Notes: a model not told the origin generated them from the sequence alone. DNA of 64,000 nt from Tepidibacillus decaturensis (GCF_001561915.1 NZ_LSKU01000001.1:285804-349803); one strand, 5' to 3'; counted from the first letter of the stretch, positions 28,867-37,283 are shown. Numbers and translations are program-made.

Positions 28867-29790
28867 ATGGATCCTTTAAGTCAAATCATAGGTGAATTAA
28901 TACCCAACTTAAGCGTTAATAAGCAAAAATGGGTTCGTTATTTTGAACAACATCCAGAATTACAGTCACTTTTTCAAACAAACGAACTCTCTAAAGAGAT
29001 GATTCTTCCTTCATTAAATCAACTTTATCAATATATCGAGGATAAAAAGAATTGTTCCCTCTGCATTGGAATTGATAATTGTCCAAATTTATTAAAAGGG
29101 CATTATACGACTTTAAAATTTGAATATGGCCAAATTCAAAGTATATTAACAAAATGCCAAAAGTTACTTAACCAAGAAGAAGAGGAATATAAAAATCAAT
29201 TATTTAAGAGCCAATATATTCCAAAGGAAGTTTTGAAGGCTTCTTTTAAAGAGATTGATCAAACGTTAGGACGTAAAGAAGCCCTTATGGGATTATTAAA
29301 ATTTATTGACCTTTATCAATCTGGTCAAAAACGAAAAGGAATCTATTTATATGGTCCGCTCGGAGTTGGAAAAAGTCACATGTTGGCAGCGACTGCGAAG
29401 AAATTAGCAGAAAATAAAATTTCCACTTTAATGATCTATGTACCTGATTTTTTTAGAGAAATGAAAAGTTCTATCCAAGACCAAACCTTAAATGAAAAAA
29501 TGAAGCTTTTACAAGAGGTTGAGGTTCTAATCTTAGACGATATTGGAGCAGAAACGATTTCTCAATGGGAAAGAGACGAAATACTAGGAGCCATCTTACA
29601 AGCTAGGGTAGTAAAAGGGTTGCCTATCTTATATTCCTCTAATTTAAATTATGATGATTTAGAAGAGCATCTGGCCTATTCAAATAAAGGTGGAGTGGAA
29701 AGCTTAAAGGCCAAAAGAATTATGGAAAGAATTCGGCATTATACAGTGCCTTACTTTGTCGATGGACCTAACAGAAGAATGTTGGAATGA
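28867..29790 (+). CDS. dnaI: Primosomal helicase loader DnaI
   Basis: 307 residues. N-terminal zinc-binding helicase-interaction domain (CSLCIGIDNCPN), then an AAA+ domain with Walker A GPLGVGKSH and Walker B VLILDDIGAE. Loads DnaC-type helicase at oriC. The prophage follows its operon. Confidence 0.94.
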   Translation: MDPLSQIIGELIPNLSVNKQKWVRYFEQHPELQSLFQTNELSKEMILPSLNQLYQYIEDKKNCSLCIGIDNCPNLLKGHYTTLKFEYGQIQSILTKCQKLLNQEEEEYKNQLFKSQYIPKEVLKASFKEIDQTLGRKEALMGLLKFIDLYQSGQKRKGIYLYGPLGVGKSHMLAATAKKLAENKISTLMIYVPDFFREMKSSIQDQTLNEKMKLLQEVEVLILDDIGAETISQWERDEILGAILQARVVKGLPILYSSNLNYDDLEEHLAYSNKGGVESLKAKRIMERIRHYTVPYFVDGPNRRMLE

Positions 29791-29824
29791 CCCCTTTGAT
29801 GCGAATTTTTTAGGTTTGAAAGTG

Positions 29825-29853
29825 TTGAATGTAAATGAAGAGGATGCTATAAT
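29825..29853 (+). promoter_or_regulatory. Promoter of tRNA-Ala
   Basis: TTGAAT, 17-bp spacer, TATAAT; the tRNA begins 18 bp after the -10. Confidence 0.85.
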
Positions 29854-29871
29854 AATTTTTGTCTTAAGAAT

Positions 29872-29947
29872 GGGGCATTAGCTCAGCTGGGAGAGCGCTA
29901 CACTGGCAGTGTAGAGGTCAGGGGTTCGAGCCCCCTATGCTCCACCA
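29872..29947 (+). tRNA. tRNA-Ala (anticodon GGC)
   Basis: 76 nt with encoded CCA. Acceptor GGGGCAT pairs with ATGCTCC (one G-U); D arm GCTC...GAGC; anticodon stem CTACA/TGTAG around CTGGCAG; T arm AGGGGTTCGAGCCCCCT. Its 3' end borders the prophage and is the likely attB. Confidence 0.97.
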
Positions 29948-29964
29948 TGAAAAAAACCAATATC

Positions 29965-30004
29965 AGCAAGGGTTTGTACGAGATGCATCCCTTGCTTTTT
30001 TTAT
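29965..30004 (+). terminator. tRNA terminator
   Basis: AGCAAGGG and CCCTTGCT form an 8-bp stem followed by a T-run. Confidence 0.85.
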
Positions 30005-30018
30005 GCAAAAAAGAAGGA

Positions 30019-30047
30019 TTGCAACCATTTTGCAACCCTTTTGCAGG
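30019..30047. repeat. Three 11-bp-phased repeats beside attL (possible integrase arm sites)
   Basis: GCAACCATTTT, GCAACCCTTTT, GCAGGC: three units starting at 30021, 30032 and 30043, exactly one helical turn apart, between the tRNA and the integrase stop codon. Confidence 0.55.
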
Positions 30048-31181
30048 CTAAAGCGAATCGATGTTCTTATTTTTAGTTTTAAAAAGTGATTCTCCAAATC
30101 GTTTAGCCGCTTCTTCTTGAAGCCCTGGAAGTACGTGACTATAAGTATCTAGTGTTACTTTTATATTCGCGTGACCAAGTCTTTCTTGGACAATTTTTGG
30201 ATGCACCCCTTGTTTTAATAGTAAGGTTGCATGAGTGTGTCTAAGGTCATGAAAACGAATTTTGGGAACATTACACTTCTCTAATAAACGGTTCCAAGTT
30301 CGTCTAAGATTAGATGGTAACATCTTTGTACCTATGGATGTACATACGATAAGATCATTATCTTGATACACCGGTCCTGCTTTCAGCTTTTCTTTTGCAA
30401 TCATCAATTTGTGGCGCCTTAGTTGATCAATCACTTCAACAGGTAAAGCAATCGATCTTTTACCATTCGATGTCTTTGTCTCTTGAAATCGATCACCTGT
30501 ATTAGAAAGTGTTTGGATAACTGAGATGGAATAGTTTTCAAAGTCAATATTCTTCCATCTAAGCCCTAATATCTCTCCTCGTCTCATACCAGTTGTGACA
30601 GCTAAGAGAAATGCGATATACAAACGTTCTTCTTTTGCTACTTCTAAGAAACTTCTAACTTCTTCTTCATTCCATACGGTCATTTCTGGTTTATTTAGTC
30701 TTGGTGCATCAATTACTCCCATGATATTTTTTGCAATATAGCCATACTGGACAGCTTTGTTTAAAGCCATCTTTAGAATCTTATGGATTTTTAATATTGT
30801 TGAATTAGAAAGCGTTTCGGAAAGCTCATCATAAAATTTGTTGATATGGACTTGGTTTAGTTTGTTTAGTTGATAGTGACCAATCTTTGGGATGATGTGA
30901 ACTTTTGATAATATTTCGTAGCTTTCATACGTTGAGTTTCTTACATTCTTTTTCTTTTCTATGAGCCATTGTTGAATAAATGAAGCTAATGTCTCTTTAG
31001 ATGGTTCAACATAGGTACCGGTATTCAGCTCATGTATTTTTTGTGCCATTGATTTTTCTGCAGCTTTTTTTGTATCGTATCCTGAAAACCACTTACGAAT
31101 CCTTTTCCCTGTTTTTTCGTCTCTACCTACGTCAACTACAAAAACCCATTTAGATCCACGCTTTCGCACGTGTCCTTTCAT
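30048..31181 (-). CDS. int: Prophage tyrosine integrase
   Basis: 377 residues. N-terminal arm-binding AP2-like domain (KGHVRKRGSKWVFVVDVGRD), SAM-like core-binding domain (about 65-155), catalytic domain with Arg in TTGMRRGEILGLRW, HDLRHTHATLLL and Tyr in LDTYSHV. Transcribed toward tRNA-Ala, the standard layout for integration into a tRNA 3' end. Overlaps the end of the S24-fold gene by 32 bp. Confidence 0.95.
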   Translation of the reverse strand: MKGHVRKRGSKWVFVVDVGRDEKTGKRIRKWFSGYDTKKAAEKSMAQKIHELNTGTYVEPSKETLASFIQQWLIEKKKNVRNSTYESYEILSKVHIIPKIGHYQLNKLNQVHINKFYDELSETLSNSTILKIHKILKMALNKAVQYGYIAKNIMGVIDAPRLNKPEMTVWNEEEVRSFLEVAKEERLYIAFLLAVTTGMRRGEILGLRWKNIDFENYSISVIQTLSNTGDRFQETKTSNGKRSIALPVEVIDQLRRHKLMIAKEKLKAGPVYQDNDLIVCTSIGTKMLPSNLRRTWNRLLEKCNVPKIRFHDLRHTHATLLLKQGVHPKIVQERLGHANIKVTLDTYSHVLPGLQEEAAKRFGESLFKTKNKNIDSL

Positions 31182-31617
31182 TGTATCTCCCCCTAAATCT
31201 TTCTCTCTTTATAAGCATATCTTCTGCATTGATTGTTTTAATTTCGCCAGTTTCAGGCTTAATAAAATATAAACAGGTTCCGATGATATTCAATTCATCC
31301 GGATAAACTACAATATCCTCAACACCATCAGCAAGTAAATGTATGGATTCATCTTCTCGTTGAGTGAATACCCTAGCCACCATTTCATCATCCATTACTG
31401 CGACAACGAGCTGAATAGGAGAGGATACCCATCTCACTCTTTCTACAAGTAAAATATCCCCTTGATCAATCCCAAGCGAATTTAAGCCATAATCATTAAT
31501 TTGTAGAGCGTAGTCAACATTGATTGGATAGTTTGCCTCGACCATACCCATCTCGTATGCATCATATAAGCCCCGCTTAGTCAGAGATGATATGTTAGAA
31601 CGAATTTCTATTAGCAT
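31150..31617 (-). CDS. S24/LexA-fold protein lacking catalytic Ser and Lys
   Basis: 155 residues. The segment from about residue 38 (LQINDYGLNSLGIDQGDILLVER...VVAVMDDEMVARVF...YPDELNIIGTCLYFIKP) follows the S24 peptidase fold of LexA/CI repressors, but the GDSM serine position is Tyr and the catalytic Lys position is Ala. There is no N-terminal helix-turn-helix. AAGGAGG precedes the ATG, which overlaps the ImmA stop. Function unknown; a non-catalytic partner of the ImmA protease is possible. Confidence 0.6.
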   Translation of the reverse strand: MLIEIRSNISSLTKRGLYDAYEMGMVEANYPINVDYALQINDYGLNSLGIDQGDILLVERVRWVSSPIQLVVAVMDDEMVARVFTQREDESIHLLADGVEDIVVYPDELNIIGTCLYFIKPETGEIKTINAEDMLIKRERFRGRYNERTRAKAWI

Positions 31618-32246
31618 TTGGCTTCCTCCTTAATGGTAAGTATATTTTTTATTCCAGCACCCTTCTGGTAAAAGTAGACCTTATTTTCCCTTACTTCGGT
31701 AAAATCAGCCTGGTATCTTTTCTTCAATGTATATTCATATTCGATCATAGATTGAAACTGCTCATCTAATTTTGATTGCAAAAGGTTGCGCTCTATCTTT
31801 GCAAGTTTCTTCTTAGCAAACTCTAACGTTACATTGAAGGTGTCAGATATATATTTGATTGCCGCAAGCTTCGATTGTGGGAGCGAGAAATTCAATAACA
31901 TGAAAGTAGGGATACAGAATTCAAGTGCGAAATTATCTGCCTTAACTTCTTGGAATTGTACAAAACTCTCAGGAAGCAACATTTGATTTCCGGACTGTCT
32001 AAGAATATGAGCCATTTCGTGGCCGAAGTCTTCCAATTGCTCAGCTACGGATAGACGGTTATCAACGATGATGCTAGCCAATCCTTTACGTTCGATTGCT
32101 CTACTTGACATATTTTCAAAGTAAATCCAAATGTTTAACTTAGCTGCAATATCATTCATATCTAATTGATACGGTTCTGTTATTTCTAGTTGCAGATAAA
32201 AATCTTTTATCCATTTTTCTAACGGTGTTAACTTATAATTGTACAA
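31611..32246 (-). CDS. ImmA/IrrE family metallopeptidase
   Basis: 211 residues with the zinc motif HEMAH in FGHEMAHILRQSG and a downstream acidic ligand region. ImmA proteases of ICEBs1-type elements cleave XRE repressors to trigger induction. Start is TTG 32246 with GGGGGGAG 8 bp upstream. The cognate repressor is probably the XRE gene at 35151-35549, separated by three unrelated genes. Confidence 0.88.
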   Translation of the reverse strand: MYNYKLTPLEKWIKDFYLQLEITEPYQLDMNDIAAKLNIWIYFENMSSRAIERKGLASIIVDNRLSVAEQLEDFGHEMAHILRQSGNQMLLPESFVQFQEVKADNFALEFCIPTFMLLNFSLPQSKLAAIKYISDTFNVTLEFAKKKLAKIERNLLQSKLDEQFQSMIEYEYTLKKRYQADFTEVRENKVYFYQKGAGIKNILTIKEEAKC

Positions 32247-32298
32247 TTTTTACTCCCCCCTTACTACAAACATTTGTTCTGTTTTTAGTGTAAAAGAA

Positions 32299-32370
32299 AA
32301 GCTCTCGAAAGAGAGTTTATAAGAAAATATGTTCGTATATATTATAAAACAAAAAGCCCACGAATGGGCT
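32299..32370 (-). terminator. Two tandem minus-strand terminators
   Basis: On the minus strand: AGCCCA-n4-TGGGCT followed by T5 (32370-32348), and ACTCTC-TTTC-GAGAGC followed by a T-rich stretch (32317-32290). They isolate the Gp37/TcmP unit from immA-int. Confidence 0.7.
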
Positions 32371-32386
32371 ATAAATTTTTTAAAAA

Positions 32387-33106
32387 TTATACATATTGTA
32401 ACTGAGGATATTCATTCCAGACTCTATCGTCTAGTAGTCTGCCGTTTCGATGTTTCTGTACGCCGCCCCATTGTTTAAAGAAGAAGGCAACCCCTTGATT
32501 GTGAGCTTGATCCCGTATTGAACGAACCCATTCAGCTTTCATAGGCCTAGCTCCCGGACCAGATTCTCCACCAACTATAATCCAATGAATATTATCTAGA
32601 TTTAGATTATTTAATGGTCCAATCAATGGCTCACATGACAAAAACTTCACTTGTGCAGGCGTATTCCTTAGGTGGTCGATTCGCTCAATAACTCTTTCAT
32701 CCTCAACACTTACTCCCATCCAAACATTAGAAGGCCATGGTAAGAGAGGAGCTAATTCAAGTAAACGCTCAGAACGTTTTGTTAGCACTTGGAAAGTGTG
32801 CCAAGATGCTTTTTCCATTGTTTGAAATACCTTAAGGATAAATTCAAATGGGACATCATCATGGAATAAGTCAGACATAGAATTAACAAAGATTCTTTTG
32901 GGCTTTTTCCATTTAAGGGGTAGATCTATTAGATCATAGTGTAACGTAACATTAAACCCATTTTTATAACGATGGTTGTCCATCATATATAATCTTTTTG
33001 CCATGCGTTCCGCATAACAATGCCTACATCCTTCTGAAATCTTGGTACATCCAGTGACAGGATTCCACGTGGCTTCTGTCCATTCAATTGATGATGATCC
33101 AGCCAT
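32387..33106 (-). CDS. Phage Gp37/Gp68-type three-Cys-motif protein (DUF5131)
   Basis: 239 residues. N terminus [20 protein letters not shown], then [14 protein letters not shown]: cysteines in a C-x6-C-x2-C arrangement resembling a radical-SAM cluster site. Further family motifs [34 protein letters not shown] and [16 protein letters not shown] 33106 follows AAGGGAGATG. The gene directly downstream of TcmP, 69 bp apart. Biochemical function undetermined. Confidence 0.88.
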   Translation of the reverse strand: MAGSSSIEWTEATWNPVTGCTKISEGCRHCYAERMAKRLYMMDNHRYKNGFNVTLHYDLIDLPLKWKKPKRIFVNSMSDLFHDDVPFEFILKVFQTMEKASWHTFQVLTKRSERLLELAPLLPWPSNVWMGVSVEDERVIERIDHLRNTPAQVKFLSCEPLIGPLNNLNLDNIHWIIVGGESGPGARPMKAEWVRSIRDQAHNQGVAFFFKQWGGVQKHRNGRLLDDRVWNEYPQLQYV

Positions 33107-33175
33107 AAAAACATCTCCCTTCAAGAAGATTATACCATAAAACCAAAACGAACAAAAGTTCTATTTTGGCAAAGT

Positions 33176-33979
33176 TTATATGTCTAGTGAGATTTGAGGA
33201 TTTTGTTGCTTATAAACCCAATCCATTATTTTTTTACCTGCTGCGTTTTTGCCAACCCATATCATATAGTAAAGATATTGACCAGTCGTATTTTTAAAGA
33301 CTTCTGATACGTTGCAATAACTATATCCGAGCTTTTCAAGTCTAGATTTGTAGAGATTAAGTAGCTCAGATAAAAGGTAAAGACGATCATTTGAAGTGTA
33401 TATATCGTACCACTCATCGGTTCCGAAGAAATTATTAAGGCGTCCTTTTTGCCAATCTTTTAATTCATCTTTGTCATTTGGTAGATATCTTGCAATTGTC
33501 ATATGATAAGGATAAAGAATAAAGAGTTCTGTTTTCCAATTTGCAAGACTTTCTATGGTTTTCCAGTTTAATTGGTCTCCTGATGGATCTAAAAAGACAA
33601 ATGTAGGGGCTTTTGGATGAATTCCTTTCATTATCTCTGGGAGTATTATGTTTGTATCACCTTGATGTACTTTTGCTTTATGTTCAGTGGAAAAATCTTT
33701 TACCAATCTTTTTAAGTTACTTACTCGATCTGGATCCATTTCAACAAAATGAAGTCCTGTAAAATCATTGGCATATTTTAATGCAATTGTCGCAGACCCT
33801 GGGACGTACTCACCAGTTTCTCGGTGTATCCATTCACCATTTCCTGCAAATCCATCTATGTAATAACGATGTAACGCTCTTTTGGTAGCATTTACAAATA
33901 TAGGTAAATATTTTTCAAGAAAAGCTAACTTATCAATTGACCATTCACCAATTGTATTATCTTTACCACCATAAGCCAT
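33176..33979 (-). CDS. tcmP: Three-Cys-motif partner protein TcmP
   Basis: 267 residues. Family features: YIDGFAGNGEW (a Rossmann/methyltransferase-like glycine loop), GSATIAL, HFVEMDPDR, FVFLDPSGDQLNW. TcmP proteins are typically encoded next to Gp37/Gp68 three-Cys proteins, as here. The methyltransferase-like motifs suggest nucleotide or nucleic-acid modification, but no activity is established to my knowledge. GGGGG site before ATG 33979. Confidence 0.85.
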   Translation of the reverse strand: MAYGGKDNTIGEWSIDKLAFLEKYLPIFVNATKRALHRYYIDGFAGNGEWIHRETGEYVPGSATIALKYANDFTGLHFVEMDPDRVSNLKRLVKDFSTEHKAKVHQGDTNIILPEIMKGIHPKAPTFVFLDPSGDQLNWKTIESLANWKTELFILYPYHMTIARYLPNDKDELKDWQKGRLNNFFGTDEWYDIYTSNDRLYLLSELLNLYKSRLEKLGYSYCNVSEVFKNTTGQYLYYMIWVGKNAAGKKIMDWVYKQQNPQISLDI

Positions 33980-34021
33980 TAGCTAATTTCCCCCTTATTT
34001 TATATACTATATACACAAAGC

Positions 34022-34041
34022 GGCATCCTATGGATGCCGGT
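34022..34041 (-). terminator. Hairpin between BRCT gene and tcmP
   Basis: GGCATCC, TAT, GGATGCC; only weak T-tracts flank it. Confidence 0.45.
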
Positions 34042-34120
34042 TTTCTCTGATGTATTGTATTATTTTATTTTTTAAATCAAAATCTATGATTTAGGATACT
34101 TTTTTTACAATGTCTAAAGT

Positions 34121-35041
34121 TTAAGCTAAATCTACAATCCGCAAATCTTCTATCTGATCCCAAAAATCATTTTCATGAACGATTAAAATTTTCTGCCCTG
34201 CTTTACGAAGTTGCATAGCTTTTTCAACTTTTCTGCCATAACATGAAAATGCCCAAGCAGGGTTTCCTAAGTCGCCAACTATTAAATAATTAGTAGATTG
34301 AGTAACTCTATCATTAAATCGTCCACCAAGTGATCTTATTTGCTCTTTTATTTTATTTCTTGTGCTACGAGATGAAGCACCAGTAAAACAAAAACTTTTG
34401 CCTTTAATTTTAATTTCAGGACAAATTGCAGCTATTCCACTTATTTTTATTTCTTTTTTTAATTCCAGATCCAACTTATTTATGTTATAGGATGATTGGG
34501 TATCAATAAATTCTGTAAAAAATACTTCTAGTAGTTTCTTTTCTTGTTCATCTAATTTACCATCAGCTAAAACTGAAACTACGAGACTGTATACCTCATC
34601 ATAAGGGAAGGTACTAGCTAAATGTTCATTTTCATTTAACCAATCTTTAAGTCCACTTATTTCTTCTTGGTTAATTTCATTATCTGATAATATTCCATGA
34701 AGTAATCCTTGCAATCGTTGAATATCTGATGTAATGACATCGAAATATTGATTGCCAGCTTTACAGTTATTGCACACCCATAAAATATCTTCTCTTTCTT
34801 CGATCGTTATTTCATTATCAGCAATTGATTGTTCTATTAAAGGGATAAGTTCTTTGAATGGGGATTTATGTAAGAAACGTCGATGCAAAATACACCAGTG
34901 ATTTAATTCCTCAATCTCTTTAGAGTTAATCTTCGTATCTAAAGCAATTCCTTTAAGTATTCCTTCAAGTGTATGAATTGCTTTGTCAAATTCACTTTTA
35001 GATGTAAACCTTCTATACTCCATTGCTTCATATGAACCCAT
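34121..35041 (-). CDS. TerB-like/BRCT domain protein
   Basis: 306 residues. N-terminal part (about 10-190) contains three related helical repeats with the pattern D-x-x-I-x-x-x-E (ALDTKINSKEIEEL, IADNEITIEEREDI, LSDNEINQEEISGL, LADGKLDEQEKKLL), resembling TerB-type modules. C-terminal BRCT domain (about 210-300): KGKSFCFTGASSRSTRNK, IRSLGGRFNDRVTQSTNYLIVGD. BRCT domains bind DNA ends or phosphopeptides. GGAGGGG before the ATG. Role in the phage is unknown; possibly accessory or defensive. Confidence 0.8.
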   Translation of the reverse strand: MGSYEAMEYRRFTSKSEFDKAIHTLEGILKGIALDTKINSKEIEELNHWCILHRRFLHKSPFKELIPLIEQSIADNEITIEEREDILWVCNNCKAGNQYFDVITSDIQRLQGLLHGILSDNEINQEEISGLKDWLNENEHLASTFPYDEVYSLVVSVLADGKLDEQEKKLLEVFFTEFIDTQSSYNINKLDLELKKEIKISGIAAICPEIKIKGKSFCFTGASSRSTRNKIKEQIRSLGGRFNDRVTQSTNYLIVGDLGNPAWAFSCYGRKVEKAMQLRKAGQKILIVHENDFWDQIEDLRIVDLA

Positions 35042-35107
35042 TGTAACCCCTCCTATATATTTTTGGCATAATCTGATCTATTTCGACATTCCCCTTTAAA
35101 AGCACGA

Positions 35108-35133
35108 AAACGACTCCGAGTAGGTAGTCGTTT
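35108..35133 (-). terminator. Terminator after repressor gene
   Basis: AAACGACT and AGTCGTTT pair (8 bp); on the minus strand TTTTCG then TTTT follow. Confidence 0.6.
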
Positions 35134-35150
35134 CTTCGATGTATTATAGT

Positions 35151-35549
35151 TTATTTTTGCTTATCCCCAGGCTTTCGATCCTTCTCTTGCTCGAGTAAGA
35201 ACTTCATGAAGTCTCGGAGTTGCTTTTTCTTTTCTTCTGGAGCACTTAGATAGTCTTTGAAGAAAATTCCGTTTTCTGGGTCGTTTAGGAGTTTTTTTAT
35301 TTCTTCATCTAGTTCATCATGTGAGGAAGAAGTAGAATCACGACCTAGAAGCCAATCGGTTGAAACTCCAAAAAGATCAGCAATTTTATTTACAGTTTCT
35401 AATGGAGGCTGTTTAGTTCCATTTTCATATGCAGTATAAGTAGACCGAGCAACACCGATAAGATCTGCTACATACTCTTGAGTCCATTTAGAATCCGAAC
35501 TCTTCTTTTTTTCTCTTATGTTTTTCAACCGCTTTCCAAACATATTCAC
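35151..35549 (-). CDS. XRE-family prophage repressor
   Basis: 132 residues. N-terminal helix-turn-helix (TQEYVADLIGVARSTYTAYENGTKQPPLET), then an acidic/Lys-rich C-terminal segment with no peptidase domain, so induction probably depends on the ImmA protease rather than self-cleavage. Divergent from the Cro-like gene; operators fill the region between. Confidence 0.9.
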   Translation of the reverse strand: MNMFGKRLKNIREKKKSSDSKWTQEYVADLIGVARSTYTAYENGTKQPPLETVNKIADLFGVSTDWLLGRDSTSSSHDELDEEIKKLLNDPENGIFFKDYLSAPEEKKKQLRDFMKFLLEQEKDRKPGDKQK

Positions 35550-35591
35550 ACAACCACCATTATAATATTTTATTTTTATAACTTTCTTTCC

Positions 35592-35639
35592 ATTATAATG
35601 TTACTTTTAGAAACTTTAAATGTTTGTTCCAAAAAGTAT
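35592..35639 (-). promoter_or_regulatory. Leftward repressor promoter with operators O1 and O2
   Basis: On the minus strand TTTAAA, a 17-bp spacer (35614-35598), TATAAT (35597-35592). The spacer is the operator-like GTTTCTAAAAGTAACAT. A second, inverted operator half-match TGTTCCAAAAAGTA lies at 35625-35638. Confidence 0.65.
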
Positions 35640-35649
35640 AATTTAAGTG

Positions 35650-35706
35650 TTGACATGTTACTTTAGGGAACATATAATAAAGATAAAGATGTTACTTAAA
35701 AGAACA
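35650..35706 (+). promoter_or_regulatory. Rightward early promoter with operators O3 and O4
   Basis: TTGACA (35650), exactly 17 bp, TATAAT (35673). The 17-bp spacer is TGTTACTTTAGGGAACA, and an almost identical 17-mer TGTTACTTAAAAGAACA is at 35690-35706, over the transcription start. Both are pseudo-palindromes with TGTT/AACA ends. Confidence 0.85.
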
Positions 35707-35724
35707 ATTCGGAGGTGAAATGAA

Positions 35725-35949
35725 TTGAGAAAATGGCTTAAAGAAAAACGTATTGCAAAGGGGTTAACGCAAACCCAAGTTGCCGATAGGTGTAAAATAT
35801 CTAGAAGCTACTATACTCACATAGAGAATGGTACAAAAACCCCAACTGTTCCTATTGCAAAACTAATAGGTTTAGAACTTGATGTTAACTGGACTCTTTT
35901 TTTTAAAGATGAATGTTCCTTTAAAGAACATAAAACATCAACCGCATAG
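35725..35949 (+). CDS. Cro-like XRE regulator
   Basis: 74 residues, a single helix-turn-helix (RIAKGLTQTQVADRCKISRSYYTHIENGTKTPTV). First rightward gene, divergent from the repressor. TTG start with GGAGGTGA 7 bp upstream. Confidence 0.88.
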   Translation: MRKWLKEKRIAKGLTQTQVADRCKISRSYYTHIENGTKTPTVPIAKLIGLELDVNWTLFFKDECSFKEHKTSTA

Positions 35950-35962
35950 GGGGTGAATACGT

Positions 35963-36700
35963 ATGAATCAACTTCAACAAGTATTCAATTATCAAAACCA
36001 TCAAGTTCGAACAGTCATCATAAATGATGAACCGTGGTTTGTTGCTAAAGATGTCTGTGACGTACTAAACCATTCGAATCATAAAGTGGCCGTTTCTAGA
36101 CTTGATGAAGATGAGGTAAGTAAAGTTTACCTCACCGATTCACTTGGCAGAGAACAGAATACAACAATTGTAAATGAATCAGGGTTATATGCTTTGATCA
36201 TGACCAGCAATAAACATGAAGCAAAACAATTCAAAAGATGGATTACTCATGAAGTAATTCCATCAATTCGAAAAACAGGATCATATTCTATTCAAAAATA
36301 TCAACTACCGCAAACTTTCTCGGAAGCACTTCGATTACTAGCTGATGAAGTTGAAGCAAGAGAAAGACTAGAACAACAGCTTAAAATTACAGCTCCTAAA
36401 GCAGAAATGTTTGATGTAATCGCTAGCGCTGATAATGCTCAAACCATGAGCGCAGTGGCAAAATCGTTCAACTGGGGTAGAAACAAGATGTTTGCGTTTC
36501 TACGTGAACAGAAAGTATTACGTCACAACAACGAGCCTTACCAAGAGTACATAGATCGTGGCTATTTCAGCGTAAGGCAAGTTCCTATCGTTCGAAGTAA
36601 TCGAACTGATAATAAGGTACAGACTCTTGTTACTGCTAAAGGCATTGAATTCATTGGTAGACTGCTTCAAAAACAAGGTTTACTTCAACAAGCAAAGTAA
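35963..36700 (+). CDS. Phage antirepressor (BRO-N + KilA-C type)
   Basis: 245 residues. N-terminal BRO domain (EPWFVAKDVCDVLNHSNHKVAVSRLDEDE; YALIMTSNKHEAKQFKRWITHEVIPSIRKTG) and C-terminal ANT/KilAC domain (FDVIASADNAQTMSAVAKSFNWGRNKMFAFLRE). Likely antagonises the repressor. Confidence 0.9.
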   Translation: MNQLQQVFNYQNHQVRTVIINDEPWFVAKDVCDVLNHSNHKVAVSRLDEDEVSKVYLTDSLGREQNTTIVNESGLYALIMTSNKHEAKQFKRWITHEVIPSIRKTGSYSIQKYQLPQTFSEALRLLADEVEARERLEQQLKITAPKAEMFDVIASADNAQTMSAVAKSFNWGRNKMFAFLREQKVLRHNNEPYQEYIDRGYFSVRQVPIVRSNRTDNKVQTLVTAKGIEFIGRLLQKQGLLQQAK

Positions 36701-36712
36701 GGTGGTGAAACC

Positions 36713-37015
36713 ATGGATTCATTTGAGAATATGCTACGTAAGATCATCCGCGAAGAACTAACAAAGATGAAAGAAGAACTTAAAGCTGAGATAGTACAGG
36801 CTCAACAAACGAATGGATATCCGCCAGTAATCACTGTGAAAGAAGCTAAAGAGATACTGAAAGTTGGAACTACTACAATGTATGAGATCACCAAGCATCC
36901 AACGTTTCCGGCTATCAGAACCAGTGACAGTCCGAAGGCACATATCAAGATACCAACTCAGAAGTTTTTAGATTGGATCCAAGAGCACGCACATGAATTC
37001 AATCTGAGTGCCTAG
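36713..37015 (+). CDS. Excisionase-like helix-turn-helix protein
   Basis: 100 residues: an N-terminal amphipathic helix rich in Glu/Lys, then a winged-helix segment VITVKEAKEILKVGTTTMYEITKHPTFPAIRTS. Resembles DNA-binding excisionase/DUF771-type phage proteins. GGTGGTG site 6 bp upstream of ATG. Confidence 0.7.
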   Translation: MDSFENMLRKIIREELTKMKEELKAEIVQAQQTNGYPPVITVKEAKEILKVGTTTMYEITKHPTFPAIRTSDSPKAHIKIPTQKFLDWIQEHAHEFNLSA

Positions 37016-37031
37016 AAAGGGGGTGAATCAT

Positions 37032-37283
37032 TTGGAACTAATGCCATTTTCAGCAGTACAGTTTCTTTATAACGGAATATCTAAGCAAATCGATTGTGTT
37101 GAACAATTAATAGACGATTTCGGCAATGATGATCTGATTGAAAAACAAATGAAAGGTATCTACGAAGCAATCCAATATTACCGTGAGAACGCAATTATAT
37201 CCGCTAGCCATCTAGAAGAAAAGTTCGAACAGTTAAAAGCTAAGTATGTCGCATTGGTAAGTGAGAAAGAAGGCTCCTATTAG
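37032..37283 (+). CDS. Small phage protein, unknown function
   Basis: About 83 residues, mostly helical and acidic, without recognised domain. TTG 37032 is chosen because GGGGGTG lies 7 bp upstream; the earlier ATG 37008 overlaps the previous gene and lacks a site. Confidence 0.6.
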   Translation: MELMPFSAVQFLYNGISKQIDCVEQLIDDFGNDDLIEKQMKGIYEAIQYYRENAIISASHLEEKFEQLKAKYVALVSEKEGSY

